DNA of 64,000 bases from Bradyrhizobium ontarionense (GTDB lineage Bacteria; Pseudomonadota; Alphaproteobacteria; Rhizobiales; Xanthobacteraceae), in the NCBI RefSeq assembly GCF_021088345.1, contig NZ_CP088156.1, forward strand, positions 124,001 through 188,000. The letters are read 5' to 3'. Shown here one piece after another: positions 24,839-33,660 of the stretch. Each line of letters starts with the position of its first letter. Position 1 is the first letter of the stretch. The position numbers and the translations under genes were made by a program. Under the pieces are notes generated by a model that was not told the origin of the DNA, did not search any database, and was given only the letters and a program-made list of their open reading frames with translations.

Positions 24839-26376
24839 CCCAGACTCGCTTCCGCCGGTTCGTTGTCGTCGACGTTGAGGGCGCTGCTGACCAGCGCGCG
24901 CTCGGTGATGCCGGCGCCCGCGAGCTCGCGCCTGATCGCGCCATCATACATCACGAGGACGCGGTCGCAGCAGCCGATCAGCTCGTCGTAATCGGTCGAA
25001 TAGAGCAGGATGGCGGCGCCCTCATCGGCCAGCCGGCGCAGCAGCCGGTAGATCTCCTGCTTGGTGCCGACGTCGATCCCGCGCGTCGGATCATTGAGCA
25101 GGATGATGCGCGGCTTGTTCATCAGCCATTTGGCGATGACCACCTTCTGCTGGTTGCCGCCGGACAGCGCGCTCACCGCGAGATCAGGGGAGGCGGTCTT
25201 GATCTCGATCAGGCGGATCATCTCGTCGATCAGGGCGGACTGCCGCTGCCGGTCGATGACGCCGAACCGTGCGAAGCGCTCGAACGCGGCCGCCGACAGG
25301 TTGTCGCGCACCGACATCGGCAGCATCAGTCCTTCGGTCTTGCGGTCCTCCGGAATGAGGGCGAGCCCGATACGGTCGGATTTGGCGGTGACGGGGCTGT
25401 CGATCGTCACTCTTTCGCCGTCGATCAGAATGTCGCCGCGGCAGTCTCTGAGCACGCCGAACAGCGCCAACAGCAGCTCGCGCTGGCCCTGGCCGTCGAG
25501 CCCGCCGAGACCGATGATCTCGCCGGCATGCAGCGAAAAGGAAATGTCCTTGAGCCGGTCGTTCCAGCCGAGGCTCTTGCATTGCAGCGCTGGCGGCCGG
25601 CCGTCCGCCTTGCGCACGGGCTTGTCGGGAAAGGCATGCTTGTACTCACGACCGATCATGAGCTCGATCACCTCAGCATCCGTCTTGGTGCCGGCGGCGA
25701 AGGTCGCGATCCTGCGGCCGTTGCGGAACACGCTGCATTCGTCGGCGAGCTCGGCGATCTCGTGCATGCGGTGGGAGATATAGAGCAGGGCGAGTCCCTC
25801 GGTGCGCAGTCGCTTCAGCACCTCGAACACCTTGCTGACGTCGGAGGCCGTCAAGGCCGACGTCGCCTCGTCGAGGATCAGGATCTTCGGCTGGCGCGAC
25901 AGCGCCTTGGCGATCTCGACCATCTGCCGGCGCGACAGCGGCAGATCCTTCACCAGCGCACGCGGATGGATGTCGCCGGCGCCGGCGCGATGCAGCGCCT
26001 CCTCGGCCATTCTGCGCTGGGCTGGCTGATCGATCATGCCGAACCGTGTCGGCGGATGGCTGATCATGATGTTGTCGGCCACCGACAGATCGGGGATCAG
26101 CGACAATTCCTGGAAGATGCAGACGACGCCCGCGTCATTGGCCGCCGCCGGACGCGCGAAGGCGACCTCGCGGCCTTCGAGCGTCATGCGGCCCTCGTCC
26201 GGCGCGACCACGCCGACCATGAGCTTGATCAGCGTCGACTTGCCGGCTCCGTTCTCGCCGAGGATGGCGTGGATCCGGCCGGGGCGAACGTCGAGGTCCG
26301 CCCGGTCCAGGGCGATGACGCCGCCATAGCGCTTGGAAAGTCCCTCGGCGCGAAACAGCGGCTCGGCTGCAACCAT
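24835..26376 (-). CDS. CUT2 sugar ABC transporter ATPase with two ABC domains (RbsA/MglA family)
   Basis: 513 residues, the usual length for the family. The N-terminal ABC half has Walker A GENGAGKST (about 40-48), signature LPLSRRQMVEIAKAL and Walker B ILILDEATSAL. The C-terminal half has a degenerate Walker A (GLGGLDGQGQREL), signature LSGGNQQKVVIAKWL and Walker B ILLNDPTRGIDVGTK. This asymmetry of one canonical and one degenerate nucleotide site is typical of RbsA, MglA and XylG. It powers uptake through the two permeases that follow. A 205-nt gap with two strong hairpins separates it from the binding-protein gene upstream. Confidence 0.95.
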   Translation of the reverse strand: MVAAEPLFRAEGLSKRYGGVIALDRADLDVRPGRIHAILGENGAGKSTLIKLMVGVVAPDEGRMTLEGREVAFARPAAANDAGVVCIFQELSLIPDLSVADNIMISHPPTRFGMIDQPAQRRMAEEALHRAGAGDIHPRALVKDLPLSRRQMVEIAKALSRQPKILILDEATSALTASDVSKVFEVLKRLRTEGLALLYISHRMHEIAELADECSVFRNGRRIATFAAGTKTDAEVIELMIGREYKHAFPDKPVRKADGRPPALQCKSLGWNDRLKDISFSLHAGEIIGLGGLDGQGQRELLLALFGVLRDCRGDILIDGERVTIDSPVTAKSDRIGLALIPEDRKTEGLMLPMSVRDNLSAAAFERFARFGVIDRQRQSALIDEMIRLIEIKTASPDLAVSALSGGNQQKVVIAKWLMNKPRIILLNDPTRGIDVGTKQEIYRLLRRLADEGAAILLYSTDYDELIGCCDRVLVMYDGAIRRELAGAGITERALVSSALNVDDNEPAEASLG

Positions 26377-26413
26377 TCCGGGCCCCCTTCAGCGCTTGGG
26401 CGACAGCAAGGCG

Positions 26414-26439
26414 CTGGCCGCGGACCGTTGCGCGGCCAG
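26414..26439 (-). other. Intra-operon hairpin between binding protein and ATPase genes
   Basis: Perfect 9-bp inverted repeat CTGGCCGCG / CGCGGCCAG with an 8-nt loop, in the 205-nt gap before the ATPase gene. No T run follows on either strand, so it is more likely an RNA structure that limits decay or readthrough than an intrinsic terminator. Confidence 0.5.
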
Positions 26440-26526
26440 GCCCAGCATCCGACGATGACATCCGGACGACACGTCTGCCTCCCTGCGGGCTTGAGCCGCG
26501 CCCGTCCGTCTTCAAGACATCCATCA

Positions 26527-26566
26527 CCGATCTGCCGCATGCGCCTTCAGGCTTGCGGCAGATCGG
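26527..26566 (-). terminator. Strong hairpin just after the sugar-binding-protein stop
   Basis: Perfect 13-bp arms CCGATCTGCCGCA and TGCGGCAGATCGG around a 14-nt loop that itself holds GCCT/AGGC. It starts 15 nt past the stop of the binding-protein gene (26582). There is no U tract, so it probably protects the 3' end or attenuates, allowing more binding protein than transporter to be made. Confidence 0.6.
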
Positions 26567-26581
26567 GGCGCGCGTTGCGGT

Positions 26582-27721
26582 CTATTGATTTTCCTTCGAC
26601 TGGCCCATGATCTCCTGCGCCGTGAAGTTGATGCCGCAGGTCGGGAAGGAGTTGCCGACGAAGAAGTTGTCGGACTGGGCCGGGAAGTAGTCCTGATCCT
26701 TCTTGAAGTTCGGATCCTCGACGACGGCGAGCGGCAGCTTGACCGACTGCGGGACGGTCTTTCCCTCCAGCGCGGCGAGCGCCACCTTGATCGCGACCGC
26801 GACCTGCGCGGGACCGGTGCCGGCCGAGGAGCATTTCAGGCCTTCCGACGCCTTGGTGGCGCAGAACTTGCGAAAGCCGTTTTCGGTCTCGCCGCCGAAC
26901 GGCACCATCTTGTGCTTGGCGTCGAGCATCGCCTGCACGATTCCGGTGTCGCCGCCCTGGCCGGAGATCGCATCGAACGGGCCGTTGGTCGCGATTGCAT
27001 CCGCCGTGGCCTTCTGGGCGACGCCGTCGTCCCATTTGCCGACCACCTCGGTGACCTGCCACTTCTTGCCGGAGCCGTCGAGAACGGTATGCAGTCCGTT
27101 GTGCCGATCGGTGTCGACCGAGGTGCCGGCGACGCCGCGCACCTCGAGCACCTTGCCGCCACCGGGCACGTTCTTGACCAGCCACTTCGCCCAGAGCTCT
27201 CCCAGTCCCTTCTGGTCGACGTTGACGTTGATGGCGTCTTCGGTTGCGAGGATGTTGTCGAAGGCAACCAGGATCACGCCGGCCTGCTTGGCGCGCTTGA
27301 TCACCGGACCGAACGCTGTCGGGTTCTGTGCGTTGACAACGATCGCGTCATAGCCGGAGTCGATGAAGTTGTTGATCGCCGAGATCTGGGCCGGCACGTC
27401 TTCTCCGGTCGAGACCACCTTGAATTCCTTCAGCTTGGCCTTGACCTCCGGCTGCGCCGCATAGGCCTTCGCAGTCTGGATCATCTGGATGCGCCAGGTG
27501 TTGGCGATGTAGCCGTTCGCAAGCGCGATGCGGTAAGGGCCTTTCTTGGCCGGAAACTTGAAGAGCTTCGTGTCGGCGCTCCACGGCACCATGCATTCAG
27601 GCTCGGCCGCGGGACCTTTGACCGTCTCGGGTTCGGCGAGCGCCTTGCTGGCGAAGGCCGACAGCAGCACCAGCGATGCGCAAGTGGTAAGGCATCGCGC
27701 CCTCATCGACTTGGACGACAT
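26582..27721 (-). CDS. Sugar ABC transporter periplasmic binding protein (RbsB-like, CUT2)
   Basis: 379 residues from the ATG at 27719-27721, which has an excellent GGGGAGGT ribosome site; the frame is open further upstream without one. A Sec signal peptide (CLTTCASLVLLSAFASKALA) ends near residue 28. The Peripla_BP_4 fold is shown by YRIALANGYIANTWRIQMI, INNFIDSGYDAIVVNAQNP, AGVILVAFDN and DAISGQGGDTGIVQAMLD. It should bind a sugar or related polyol in the periplasm and deliver it to the downstream transporter. First gene of the operon, divergent from the LacI regulator. Confidence 0.92.
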   Translation of the reverse strand: MSSKSMRARCLTTCASLVLLSAFASKALAEPETVKGPAAEPECMVPWSADTKLFKFPAKKGPYRIALANGYIANTWRIQMIQTAKAYAAQPEVKAKLKEFKVVSTGEDVPAQISAINNFIDSGYDAIVVNAQNPTAFGPVIKRAKQAGVILVAFDNILATEDAINVNVDQKGLGELWAKWLVKNVPGGGKVLEVRGVAGTSVDTDRHNGLHTVLDGSGKKWQVTEVVGKWDDGVAQKATADAIATNGPFDAISGQGGDTGIVQAMLDAKHKMVPFGGETENGFRKFCATKASEGLKCSSAGTGPAQVAVAIKVALAALEGKTVPQSVKLPLAVVEDPNFKKDQDYFPAQSDNFFVGNSFPTCGINFTAQEIMGQSKENQ

Positions 27722-27839
27722 TCGTGACCTCCCCTGTGTTGTCGCGCCAATGATTGACGCATGTGCGAGATGCCTCACTGTTTCCGGAGGTTGTTCGAGC
27801 ACCGCTCGTCATCTCGACACCGCAAGGGTTACTGGCCTA

Positions 27840-27853
27840 TGACAGCGCTGTCA
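27840..27853. promoter_or_regulatory. LacI-family operator
   Basis: Perfect 14-bp palindrome TGACAGCGCTGTCA with the central CG and AGCGCT core typical of LacI-family sites. It lies between the divergent binding-protein gene (start 27721) and the LacI regulator (HTH begins near 27960), so it could control both. It also argues against the in-frame ATG at 27839 as the regulator's start. Confidence 0.75.
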
Positions 27854-27943
27854 ATTACCGTTACTCGGCTTTTGCCAAGCGGCCAGTATCATGCCATGAC
27901 TGAGGTCCGGACCAGCGCCCTACGGATCAACGCATCGAAGCTC

Positions 27944-28999
27944 ATGTTTCAGAAGCGCCGCACAACATTGGAGGACGTCGCGCGCCTCGCCAATGTCAGC
28001 GCTATCACCGTGTCGCGGGCGCTGCGGCGGCCCGACATGGTCTCGGTGGCGCTGCGCAAGCGCATCGATGCGGCGGTCGAGCGGCTGGCTTACGTGCCGA
28101 ATTTCGCCGCCAGCCGGCTCGCCTCCGCGCGCACGCATGCGATCGGCGTCGTGGTGTCGTCGCTCTCCAACGGCATCTTCGCCGACTATCTGCAGGCGAT
28201 CTACAACACCCTGCTGCCGCTCGGCTTTCGGCCGGTGGTGGTGAGCAGCCGGTACTCGGCCGAGGAGGAGGAGGGGGCGATCAAGGCGCTCCTGGGTCAG
28301 AACATCGAGGCGCTGATCCTGGTCGGCGTCAACCAGACCCGGGCTGCGCGACGTGTCCTGGAACGCTCGCGCATCCCGGTCGTGCAGACGTTCGAGCTGG
28401 CCGATGATCCAATCGACCTCAATGTCGGCCTATCGCAGCGCAAGGGCGGCCATGCCGCGACCCGCTTCCTGCTGGACCTCGGGCATCGGCGTATCGCCTA
28501 TCTCTCCGGACAGCGCGACGACCGTGCGCTCGCACGGCTCGAGGGCTACTCCGAGGCGCTCCAGGAGGCGGGCCTGGACTGCACATCGCTGGTCGCTTCG
28601 CTGCCGGCACAGGCGACCATCTCGCTCGGGCGCAAGCTGACCTTGGACATGCTTGCAGCCGAGGCGCCTGATGCGATCTTCTGCTGTGACGACAATATCG
28701 CGCTGGGGGCGCTGTTCGCCTGCCAGCAGGCGGGACTGGACGTGCCGCAGCGCATGTCGCTGATCGGCTTCAACGACCTGGAATTCGCGGCGGCATCCAA
28801 TCCGCCGCTGTCAACCGTGCTGACGCGGCGCGCCGACATGGGGCGCGTGGCATCCGAGCTGGTGCTTCAGGTGATCGCCACGGGCAAGCGGCCCAGGACT
28901 CGGCAGATCGACCTCGGCTTCGAGATCGTGGCGCGCGGCAGCACAGGGCCACGTGTCGCTCGGCCATCAGACGGCGGTCAAACAGCGGAACGCGATTGA
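27944..28999 (+). CDS. LacI-family transcriptional regulator of the adjacent sugar transporter
   Basis: 351 residues from ATG 27944; ATG 27896 is an alternative, while 27839 would overlap the operator. The N-terminus has the LacI helix-turn-helix TLEDVARLANVSAITVSRAL (about 8-27) and the hinge-helix region NFAASRLASARTHAIGVVV. A Peripla_BP-type effector domain follows (about 65-335; GHRRIAYLSGQRD, DAIFCCDDNIALGAL, SLIGFNDLEFAAASNPPLSTV). The end resembles the GntR-like subgroup. It most likely represses the divergent CUT2 operon and itself through the palindrome at 27840-27853, released by the transported sugar. Confidence 0.9.
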   Translation: MFQKRRTTLEDVARLANVSAITVSRALRRPDMVSVALRKRIDAAVERLAYVPNFAASRLASARTHAIGVVVSSLSNGIFADYLQAIYNTLLPLGFRPVVVSSRYSAEEEEGAIKALLGQNIEALILVGVNQTRAARRVLERSRIPVVQTFELADDPIDLNVGLSQRKGGHAATRFLLDLGHRRIAYLSGQRDDRALARLEGYSEALQEAGLDCTSLVASLPAQATISLGRKLTLDMLAAEAPDAIFCCDDNIALGALFACQQAGLDVPQRMSLIGFNDLEFAAASNPPLSTVLTRRADMGRVASELVLQVIATGKRPRTRQIDLGFEIVARGSTGPRVARPSDGGQTAERD

Positions 29000-29372
29000 T
29001 GCACGGGCACATGCCGAAGACGTCTTCGATCCCGCCGCGATGAGAACTCGCCGACGTCGATCGCCGCCAAGCCAGGCATTCCGTGGGGGCCGCGAGGGAC
29101 GCACTCCCGATCGATGACGATATGCAGATGACGCCGCTGAGGCTGGCGGCTCGCCTGACGCGGGCACGGCTGGATCGTCGGTGTAGCGTCGCCCGGCGCC
29201 GCCAAAGATGACATTTCACGGCAAAATGTGCTATCCAGGCCTCGCAAATTGTCTCGCGAGGCGTTGACCCGGAGACGCCGAGTTAAGCCAGCCATCGGGT
29301 AGATCGGCTGAGCCTCGTGGAACGATCAATTCACAATAAGCCGGCTCGACCCTCTCCTGACATTCTGACGCC
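29000..29372. other. Intergenic stretch without a recognised gene
   Basis: About 370 bp between the LacI gene and the hybrid kinase. It contains only short imperfect inverted repeats (ACATTT/AAATGT near 29210-29230 and CCTCGC/GCGAGG near 29242-29262). No convincing ORF, promoter or RNA gene was seen. Confidence 0.4.
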
Positions 29373-31961
29373 ATGCTGGACCAAACCAAAGCGACAGTCG
29401 ACCATCGGCGGGGCCCGCGGCAGAGAGGCATCATTGGCGCTCTGACCTGGGTGGAACCCGGGTCCGGGATGGATCGGCGCTGGACACCCTGGATCATCAT
29501 CCTGAGCGGCCTTGTGCTGGCGATTTTGTGCGATGCCTTCGTGGCGCACATGCTCTCCGTGAACTATCGGGAGACCTATCGGACGACCGAAGCCGCGAAC
29601 GGCGATCTCGCCCGCGCCCTCGAAGAGTACATGTTGCGCAATATCCAGGGCGTCGACGTTCTTCTGAATACAACCATAGACAATCTCGCGCAGAATCCAT
29701 CCCTGCTGACCGCCGGTAATCCGGCCCTGATCAATGAATTGAAGCACAGGGTGGCGCCGTACCCCGTGGCAAACGCGATCGTCGTTCTCGATGCCGATGG
29801 AAACCTGCTGGGCGACAGCTTGGGCAACGGAGGGCCGGGCCGGGAAAAGAACTTCGCCGATCGAGCTTACTACAAGGTCCAGCGCGATGATCCCGCTCGC
29901 GGTCTCTACATCGACGTGCCGGTGGCCTCACGCGTTCGTGGGAGTCTCGTTATCGCAGTGAGCCGCGCATTTCTGACGCCCGACGGACGTTTGGGCGGCG
30001 TCGTCTTCGTGCCTCTCGACTACGAGAATCTCCGGCAGTTCTTTCTGTCACTGAACGTCGGGCAGCGCGGCACAGTGACACTCTACCGCGACGACGGCAC
30101 GATTCTGCTCCGGACGCCGAACGCGGACGAGTTTGCCGGTCGCAACGTCCGATCCAATCTCTTGTTCTCGCGCTATCTCCCGCAGGCTCCGAGCGGAAGC
30201 TTCGAAGGCAGCGGAATCACGGACGGGACGTCGCGGAGCATCAGCTATCGGCGGGTCGCAGGCATGCCGCTGGTGGTGTCAGTCGCGCGCGACCCGGTCG
30301 AGTTCCTGGCTGGCTGGAAGAACAATGCGCTGTACTACAGCTTCATCGCCGCCGGGCTCAATCTGCTGATTGCCGCATTCGGCCTGAGTCTGGCGCGGCA
30401 ATGGCGGCTGCGCGCGACGTCGGAACAGGCGCTACGGGACAGCCTCGAGCAGCATCAGCTGGTCACCGAAAACGTGCCCGCCCTGATCGTCCATGTCGGC
30501 GCCGATGGTTACATCCGCTACGCCAACCGTGTCGCACTCGAATGGTATGCCCAGCCGTCCGCCGAGGCCATCCGTCGCCGCAAGATCGACGATTTCATCG
30601 ACCCCTTGCGAGTTGGCGAGGCGAGGCTGAAGATCGAGACCGCGCTGGCCGGCCGAGCCACTGGCGGCGAGGAGAAGGCTGCGTTTCCCGACGGCCGCGA
30701 ACGCTGGTGCGAGACCATTCGGGTGCCGGATTGCGGCCAAGACGGCACGGTACGCGGCTATTTCGTGCTGTCGGTCGACATCACCGAGCGCAAGCGCATC
30801 GAGGACGAACTGCGTCAGGCGCAGAAGATGGAGGCCATCGGGCAGTTGGCCGGAGGGATCGCGCACGACTCCAACAACATGCTGGCGGCGACGCTCGGCA
30901 ATCTCGATCTGCTGCTCGATGCCTTGCCGCCCGCCGAGGGCTCCTGCCGCAGCCTGGCCGAACGGGCGATCGAGGCGGCGGAGCGGGTCGCCGATCTCAA
31001 CCGCCGCCTGCTCGCGTTCGCCCGCAAGCAAACGTTGCGGCCGCAGATCACCGACGTGAACCAGCTGGTCAGCGGGATGACGACGATCCTGCAGCGGACG
31101 CTCGGCGAAGCCATCGAGATCGAAGTTGCGCAGGACCCGATGCTGTGGCACTGCCTGATCGATCCGACGCAATTGCAGAACGCGCTGCTCAACCTGGCCC
31201 TCAACGCGCGGGATGCGATGGCGGGTAGCGGGTGCCTGACGATCACGACCGCGAATGCCGTGCTCGATCAACCACTCGATGACGGCGACGAACGCATCGC
31301 TCCCGGTGACTACGTGACGATCGCTGTGTCGGACGTGGGCGCCGGCATGCCGCCTGAAATCGCGCGGCGCGCCTTCGAACCATTCTTTACCACCAAGCAG
31401 TTCGGCGAAGGCAGCGGGCTCGGCCTCAGCATGGTCTATGGCTTTGCCAGGCAGTCGGGAGGCACGGTGGTGATATCGAGCCGAGTGGCGCACGGTACGC
31501 GCGTCACGCTGTATCTGCCGAGCGCAGGCCCAGGAGTCACCGACCGGCCGCGCGCCGGCGCGGTGCGACCGTTGCGGCCGGAGACCGGCGAACGGATTCT
31601 GGTGGTGGAGGACAATTCGCTGGTGGGGGCCATGGCGTCCACCATGCTGTCCTCGATAGGTTACAGCCCAATTGTCGTCATCAATGCTTCCCTGGCGATC
31701 GCCGAGTTGGAACGGCCGGACCCGATCGCGCTGCTGCTGACCGATATTCTCCTGCCCGGCGGCATGACCGGCATTGAATTGGCGCGTCAGGCCCGCCGCA
31801 GATGGCCCGACCTGCCGATTCTCTTCATGTCCGGTTTTGCGGATCCATCGCTGCTGCCCGACGAATTCCGAGCTAATACGAAGCTCCTCGCGAAGCCGTT
31901 TCGTCTGGGGCAATTGTCCGAAGCGATCGTGTCGACCTTGGCCGGCATGAAAGTGACCTGA
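29373..31961 (+). CDS. Membrane hybrid sensor histidine kinase (Cache-like sensor, PAS, HisKA, HATPase, REC)
   Basis: 862 residues from ATG 29373; ATG 29469 (MDRRWTPW) is a plausible alternative, as neither has a strong ribosome site. Membrane segments at about 39-60 and 320-345 flank a ~260-residue periplasmic domain of the double-Cache type (NFADRAYYKVQRD, GRLGGVVFVPLDYENL). A PAS domain follows (about 360-470), then HisKA with His498 in GGIAHDSNN, an HATPase domain (NLALNARDAM, SDVGAGMP, GSGLGLSMVYGF) and a C-terminal receiver with Asp791 in LLLTDILLPGG. The H-box has Ser where most relatives have Phe (AHDFNN). No partner regulator gene is adjacent, so phosphate may pass through the fused REC. 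The signal is unknown. Confidence 0.9.
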   Translation: MLDQTKATVDHRRGPRQRGIIGALTWVEPGSGMDRRWTPWIIILSGLVLAILCDAFVAHMLSVNYRETYRTTEAANGDLARALEEYMLRNIQGVDVLLNTTIDNLAQNPSLLTAGNPALINELKHRVAPYPVANAIVVLDADGNLLGDSLGNGGPGREKNFADRAYYKVQRDDPARGLYIDVPVASRVRGSLVIAVSRAFLTPDGRLGGVVFVPLDYENLRQFFLSLNVGQRGTVTLYRDDGTILLRTPNADEFAGRNVRSNLLFSRYLPQAPSGSFEGSGITDGTSRSISYRRVAGMPLVVSVARDPVEFLAGWKNNALYYSFIAAGLNLLIAAFGLSLARQWRLRATSEQALRDSLEQHQLVTENVPALIVHVGADGYIRYANRVALEWYAQPSAEAIRRRKIDDFIDPLRVGEARLKIETALAGRATGGEEKAAFPDGRERWCETIRVPDCGQDGTVRGYFVLSVDITERKRIEDELRQAQKMEAIGQLAGGIAHDSNNMLAATLGNLDLLLDALPPAEGSCRSLAERAIEAAERVADLNRRLLAFARKQTLRPQITDVNQLVSGMTTILQRTLGEAIEIEVAQDPMLWHCLIDPTQLQNALLNLALNARDAMAGSGCLTITTANAVLDQPLDDGDERIAPGDYVTIAVSDVGAGMPPEIARRAFEPFFTTKQFGEGSGLGLSMVYGFARQSGGTVVISSRVAHGTRVTLYLPSAGPGVTDRPRAGAVRPLRPETGERILVVEDNSLVGAMASTMLSSIGYSPIVVINASLAIAELERPDPIALLLTDILLPGGMTGIELARQARRRWPDLPILFMSGFADPSLLPDEFRANTKLLAKPFRLGQLSEAIVSTLAGMKVT

Positions 31962-31963
31962 GC

Positions 31964-32080
31964 TCGCAGCAATTTTGGATTGCCGGCCGGCATTGCATTG
32001 GTGGCTTGCGTCGAGAGACCCGCTGCAAGTGTAGCGCCGGTTGCTGCCGCCACAGTGAGGAACGAGCGGCGATCCGGGTT
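31964..32080 (-). pseudogene. Remnant of a Tat-exported protein gene (signal peptide only)
   Basis: On the minus strand the frame reads NPDRRSFLTVAAATGA and continues TLAAGLSTQATNA: a twin-arginine motif, hydrophobic stretch and AxA cleavage site. About 30 codons on, the frame runs into the antisense of the sensor-kinase 3' end, where it has no protein-like content. It looks like the 5' end of a secreted-protein gene whose body was lost when the kinase gene came to lie here. Nothing identifies the parent gene. Confidence 0.5.
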
Positions 32081-32545
32081 GGGTCGCTCCCCGCAGATAA
32101 TGGATCGCTCCCTGCAGATAGATGTTCGCACGAAGAATCCTCCGTTGAAGAACCTTTCAGCGTGGCTGCTCAACTGACAATTTGAGATTGGCGTGCGAGG
32201 GCGGCGGGAGTTGAAATCCCCAACACATGAACCCTACGTCGGATCGACCGAGGGTTTCGGGACGCCCGGCGGGACGTCGTTGAGGACTTGCTTGACGAGC
32301 GCATACCGACCGCGGCAATCGAGGCGTGGCGACCGGCCCCGAGGGATGCCGTTCTGCTTCAGGAGTGCCGTTAATATCCTGCGTATTGGCTGCCGAACGC
32401 AAAGCTCGTCGCACGAGCCGCTTCGGTAGCGTGGCAAAGGGCTGCCAAAAAAACTGGCCGGATGATCGAACCATCTCTAAAAACCCAACGAAATCAGGAT
32501 AGACACGCCTTGTCTTCCCAGGACTGGACCAATAGAGACGTCTAA
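32081..32545. other. Intergenic stretch, probably degenerate
   Basis: About 465 bp before dusA. It contains a short tandem repeat (tGGATCGCTCC-CTGCAGATA type, two copies near 32085-32121) and short ORFs on both strands without ribosome sites or recognisable content. The dusA promoter should lie in the AT-richer last 100 bp, but no clear -35/-10 pair was picked out. Confidence 0.4.
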
Positions 32546-33541
32546 GTGGTTGAAAAGAATTTGAAATTTTGCGTAGCCCCGATGATGGATTGGACCGACC
32601 GGCATTGCCGGGTGTTCCACCGGCTGCTGTCGCGCCACGCGCTGCTGTATACCGAGATGGTCACGACCGGCGCCGTCATTCATGGCGATCGCAAGCGGCT
32701 GCTGGGCTTCGACCCGAGCGAGCAGCCGGTGGCGCTGCAGCTCGGCGGCTCGGACCCCGACGATCTCGCGACCTCGGGCCGGATCGGCGAGGACTTCGGC
32801 TACGACGAAATCAACCTCAATGTCGGCTGCCCGTCGGACCGGGTGAAGGACGGCCGCTTCGGTGCCTGCCTGATGGCCGAGCCCGCGCTCGTCGCCGCCT
32901 GCGTCGCCGCGATGAAGCGGGCCGTGCGGATTCCGGTGACCGTGAAGTGCCGCATCGGCATCGACGATCAGGATCCGGAGATCGCGCTCGATGCGCTGGC
33001 GCATGCGGTCGTGGATGCGGGGGCCGACGCGCTGATCGTGCACGCGCGCAAGGCCTGGCTGAACGGCCTGTCTCCGAAGGAAAATCGTGACGTTCCGCCC
33101 CTGGACTACGACCGGGTGTACCGGTTGAAGGCCAGGCTGCCGCACGTGCCCATCATCATCAATGGCGGGATCACCAGCATCGAGGCCGCGCGGGAGCATC
33201 TCGCCCATGTCGACGGAGTTATGCTCGGGCGTGCGGCCTATCAGGAGCCGTGGCGGCTGCTCGACGTCGATCCCGTGGTGTTCGGCGAGCCAGCGCCACA
33301 TGCGGCCATGAAGGCGGCGCTGGCGGCGCTCGAACCGTATGTTGCGCGACAACTCGCGCAGGGCACGCGGCTGCACGCCATCACGCGGCATCTCGTCGGC
33401 GCCTATCACGCCGTGCCTGGCGCGCGCGCGTTCCGTCGCCATCTCGCCGAGTGCGGCGTCAAGCCGGGCGCCGGCATCGAGGTGTTGCGCGAAGCCGTTG
33501 CGATGGTCGAGGATCGCGTACCAGCCTCGGCGCTCGTCTGA
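32546..33541 (+). CDS. dusA: tRNA-dihydrouridine(20/20a) synthase DusA
   Basis: 331 residues with a GTG start (MVEKNLKFCVAPMMDWTD). Family landmarks are present in order: FCVAPMMDWTDRHCR at the N-terminus, the FMN and tRNA region LYTEMVTTGA, QLGGSDPDDL, the catalytic cysteine in NLNVGCPSDRV (about 100), TVKCRIGIDD, IVHARKAWLNGLSPKENR and the FMN-phosphate site INGGITS...GVMLGRAAY. It reduces uridines in the D-loop of tRNAs with NADPH and FMN. The length and KAWLNGLSPKENR match DusA rather than DusB or DusC. A single gene with no operon partner. Confidence 0.96.
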   Translation: MVEKNLKFCVAPMMDWTDRHCRVFHRLLSRHALLYTEMVTTGAVIHGDRKRLLGFDPSEQPVALQLGGSDPDDLATSGRIGEDFGYDEINLNVGCPSDRVKDGRFGACLMAEPALVAACVAAMKRAVRIPVTVKCRIGIDDQDPEIALDALAHAVVDAGADALIVHARKAWLNGLSPKENRDVPPLDYDRVYRLKARLPHVPIIINGGITSIEAAREHLAHVDGVMLGRAAYQEPWRLLDVDPVVFGEPAPHAAMKAALAALEPYVARQLAQGTRLHAITRHLVGAYHAVPGARAFRRHLAECGVKPGAGIEVLREAVAMVEDRVPASALV

Positions 33542-33545
33542 ACAA

Positions 33546-33605
33546 TTAGATCGGCGGCAGCTCCGCCACCGACTGCCACGCCATCGCATTGTCCACCGGC
33601 GGGCC
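33546..33605 (-). pseudogene. Remnant of a HisC-like aminotransferase 3' end
   Basis: The minus strand here reads GPPVDNAMAWQSVAELPPI followed by a stop, clearly related to GLPEENAAARQAVADLLPPM, the last residues of the intact aminotransferase ending at 39729. The DNA is also similar over ~58 bp apart from one 3-nt gap. Upstream the frame decays. It suggests that an aminotransferase gene once lay next to dusA and that the DUF2189/cox block now lies between. Confidence 0.55.
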
Positions 33606-33660
33606 AACCAGACAGGCCGCAACGGGGCGGAAATGGTGCAGCCGATCGTGGCCGCTCCGG

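Noticed and set aside
29469..29471. ATG 29469 as the only start of the hybrid kinase
   Set aside because: Plausible, but it has no better ribosome site than ATG 29373; the longer form was kept and the alternative noted.
32157..32474. Short ORFs on both strands before dusA as genes
   Set aside because: No ribosome sites, no recognisable motifs and mutually overlapping frames.
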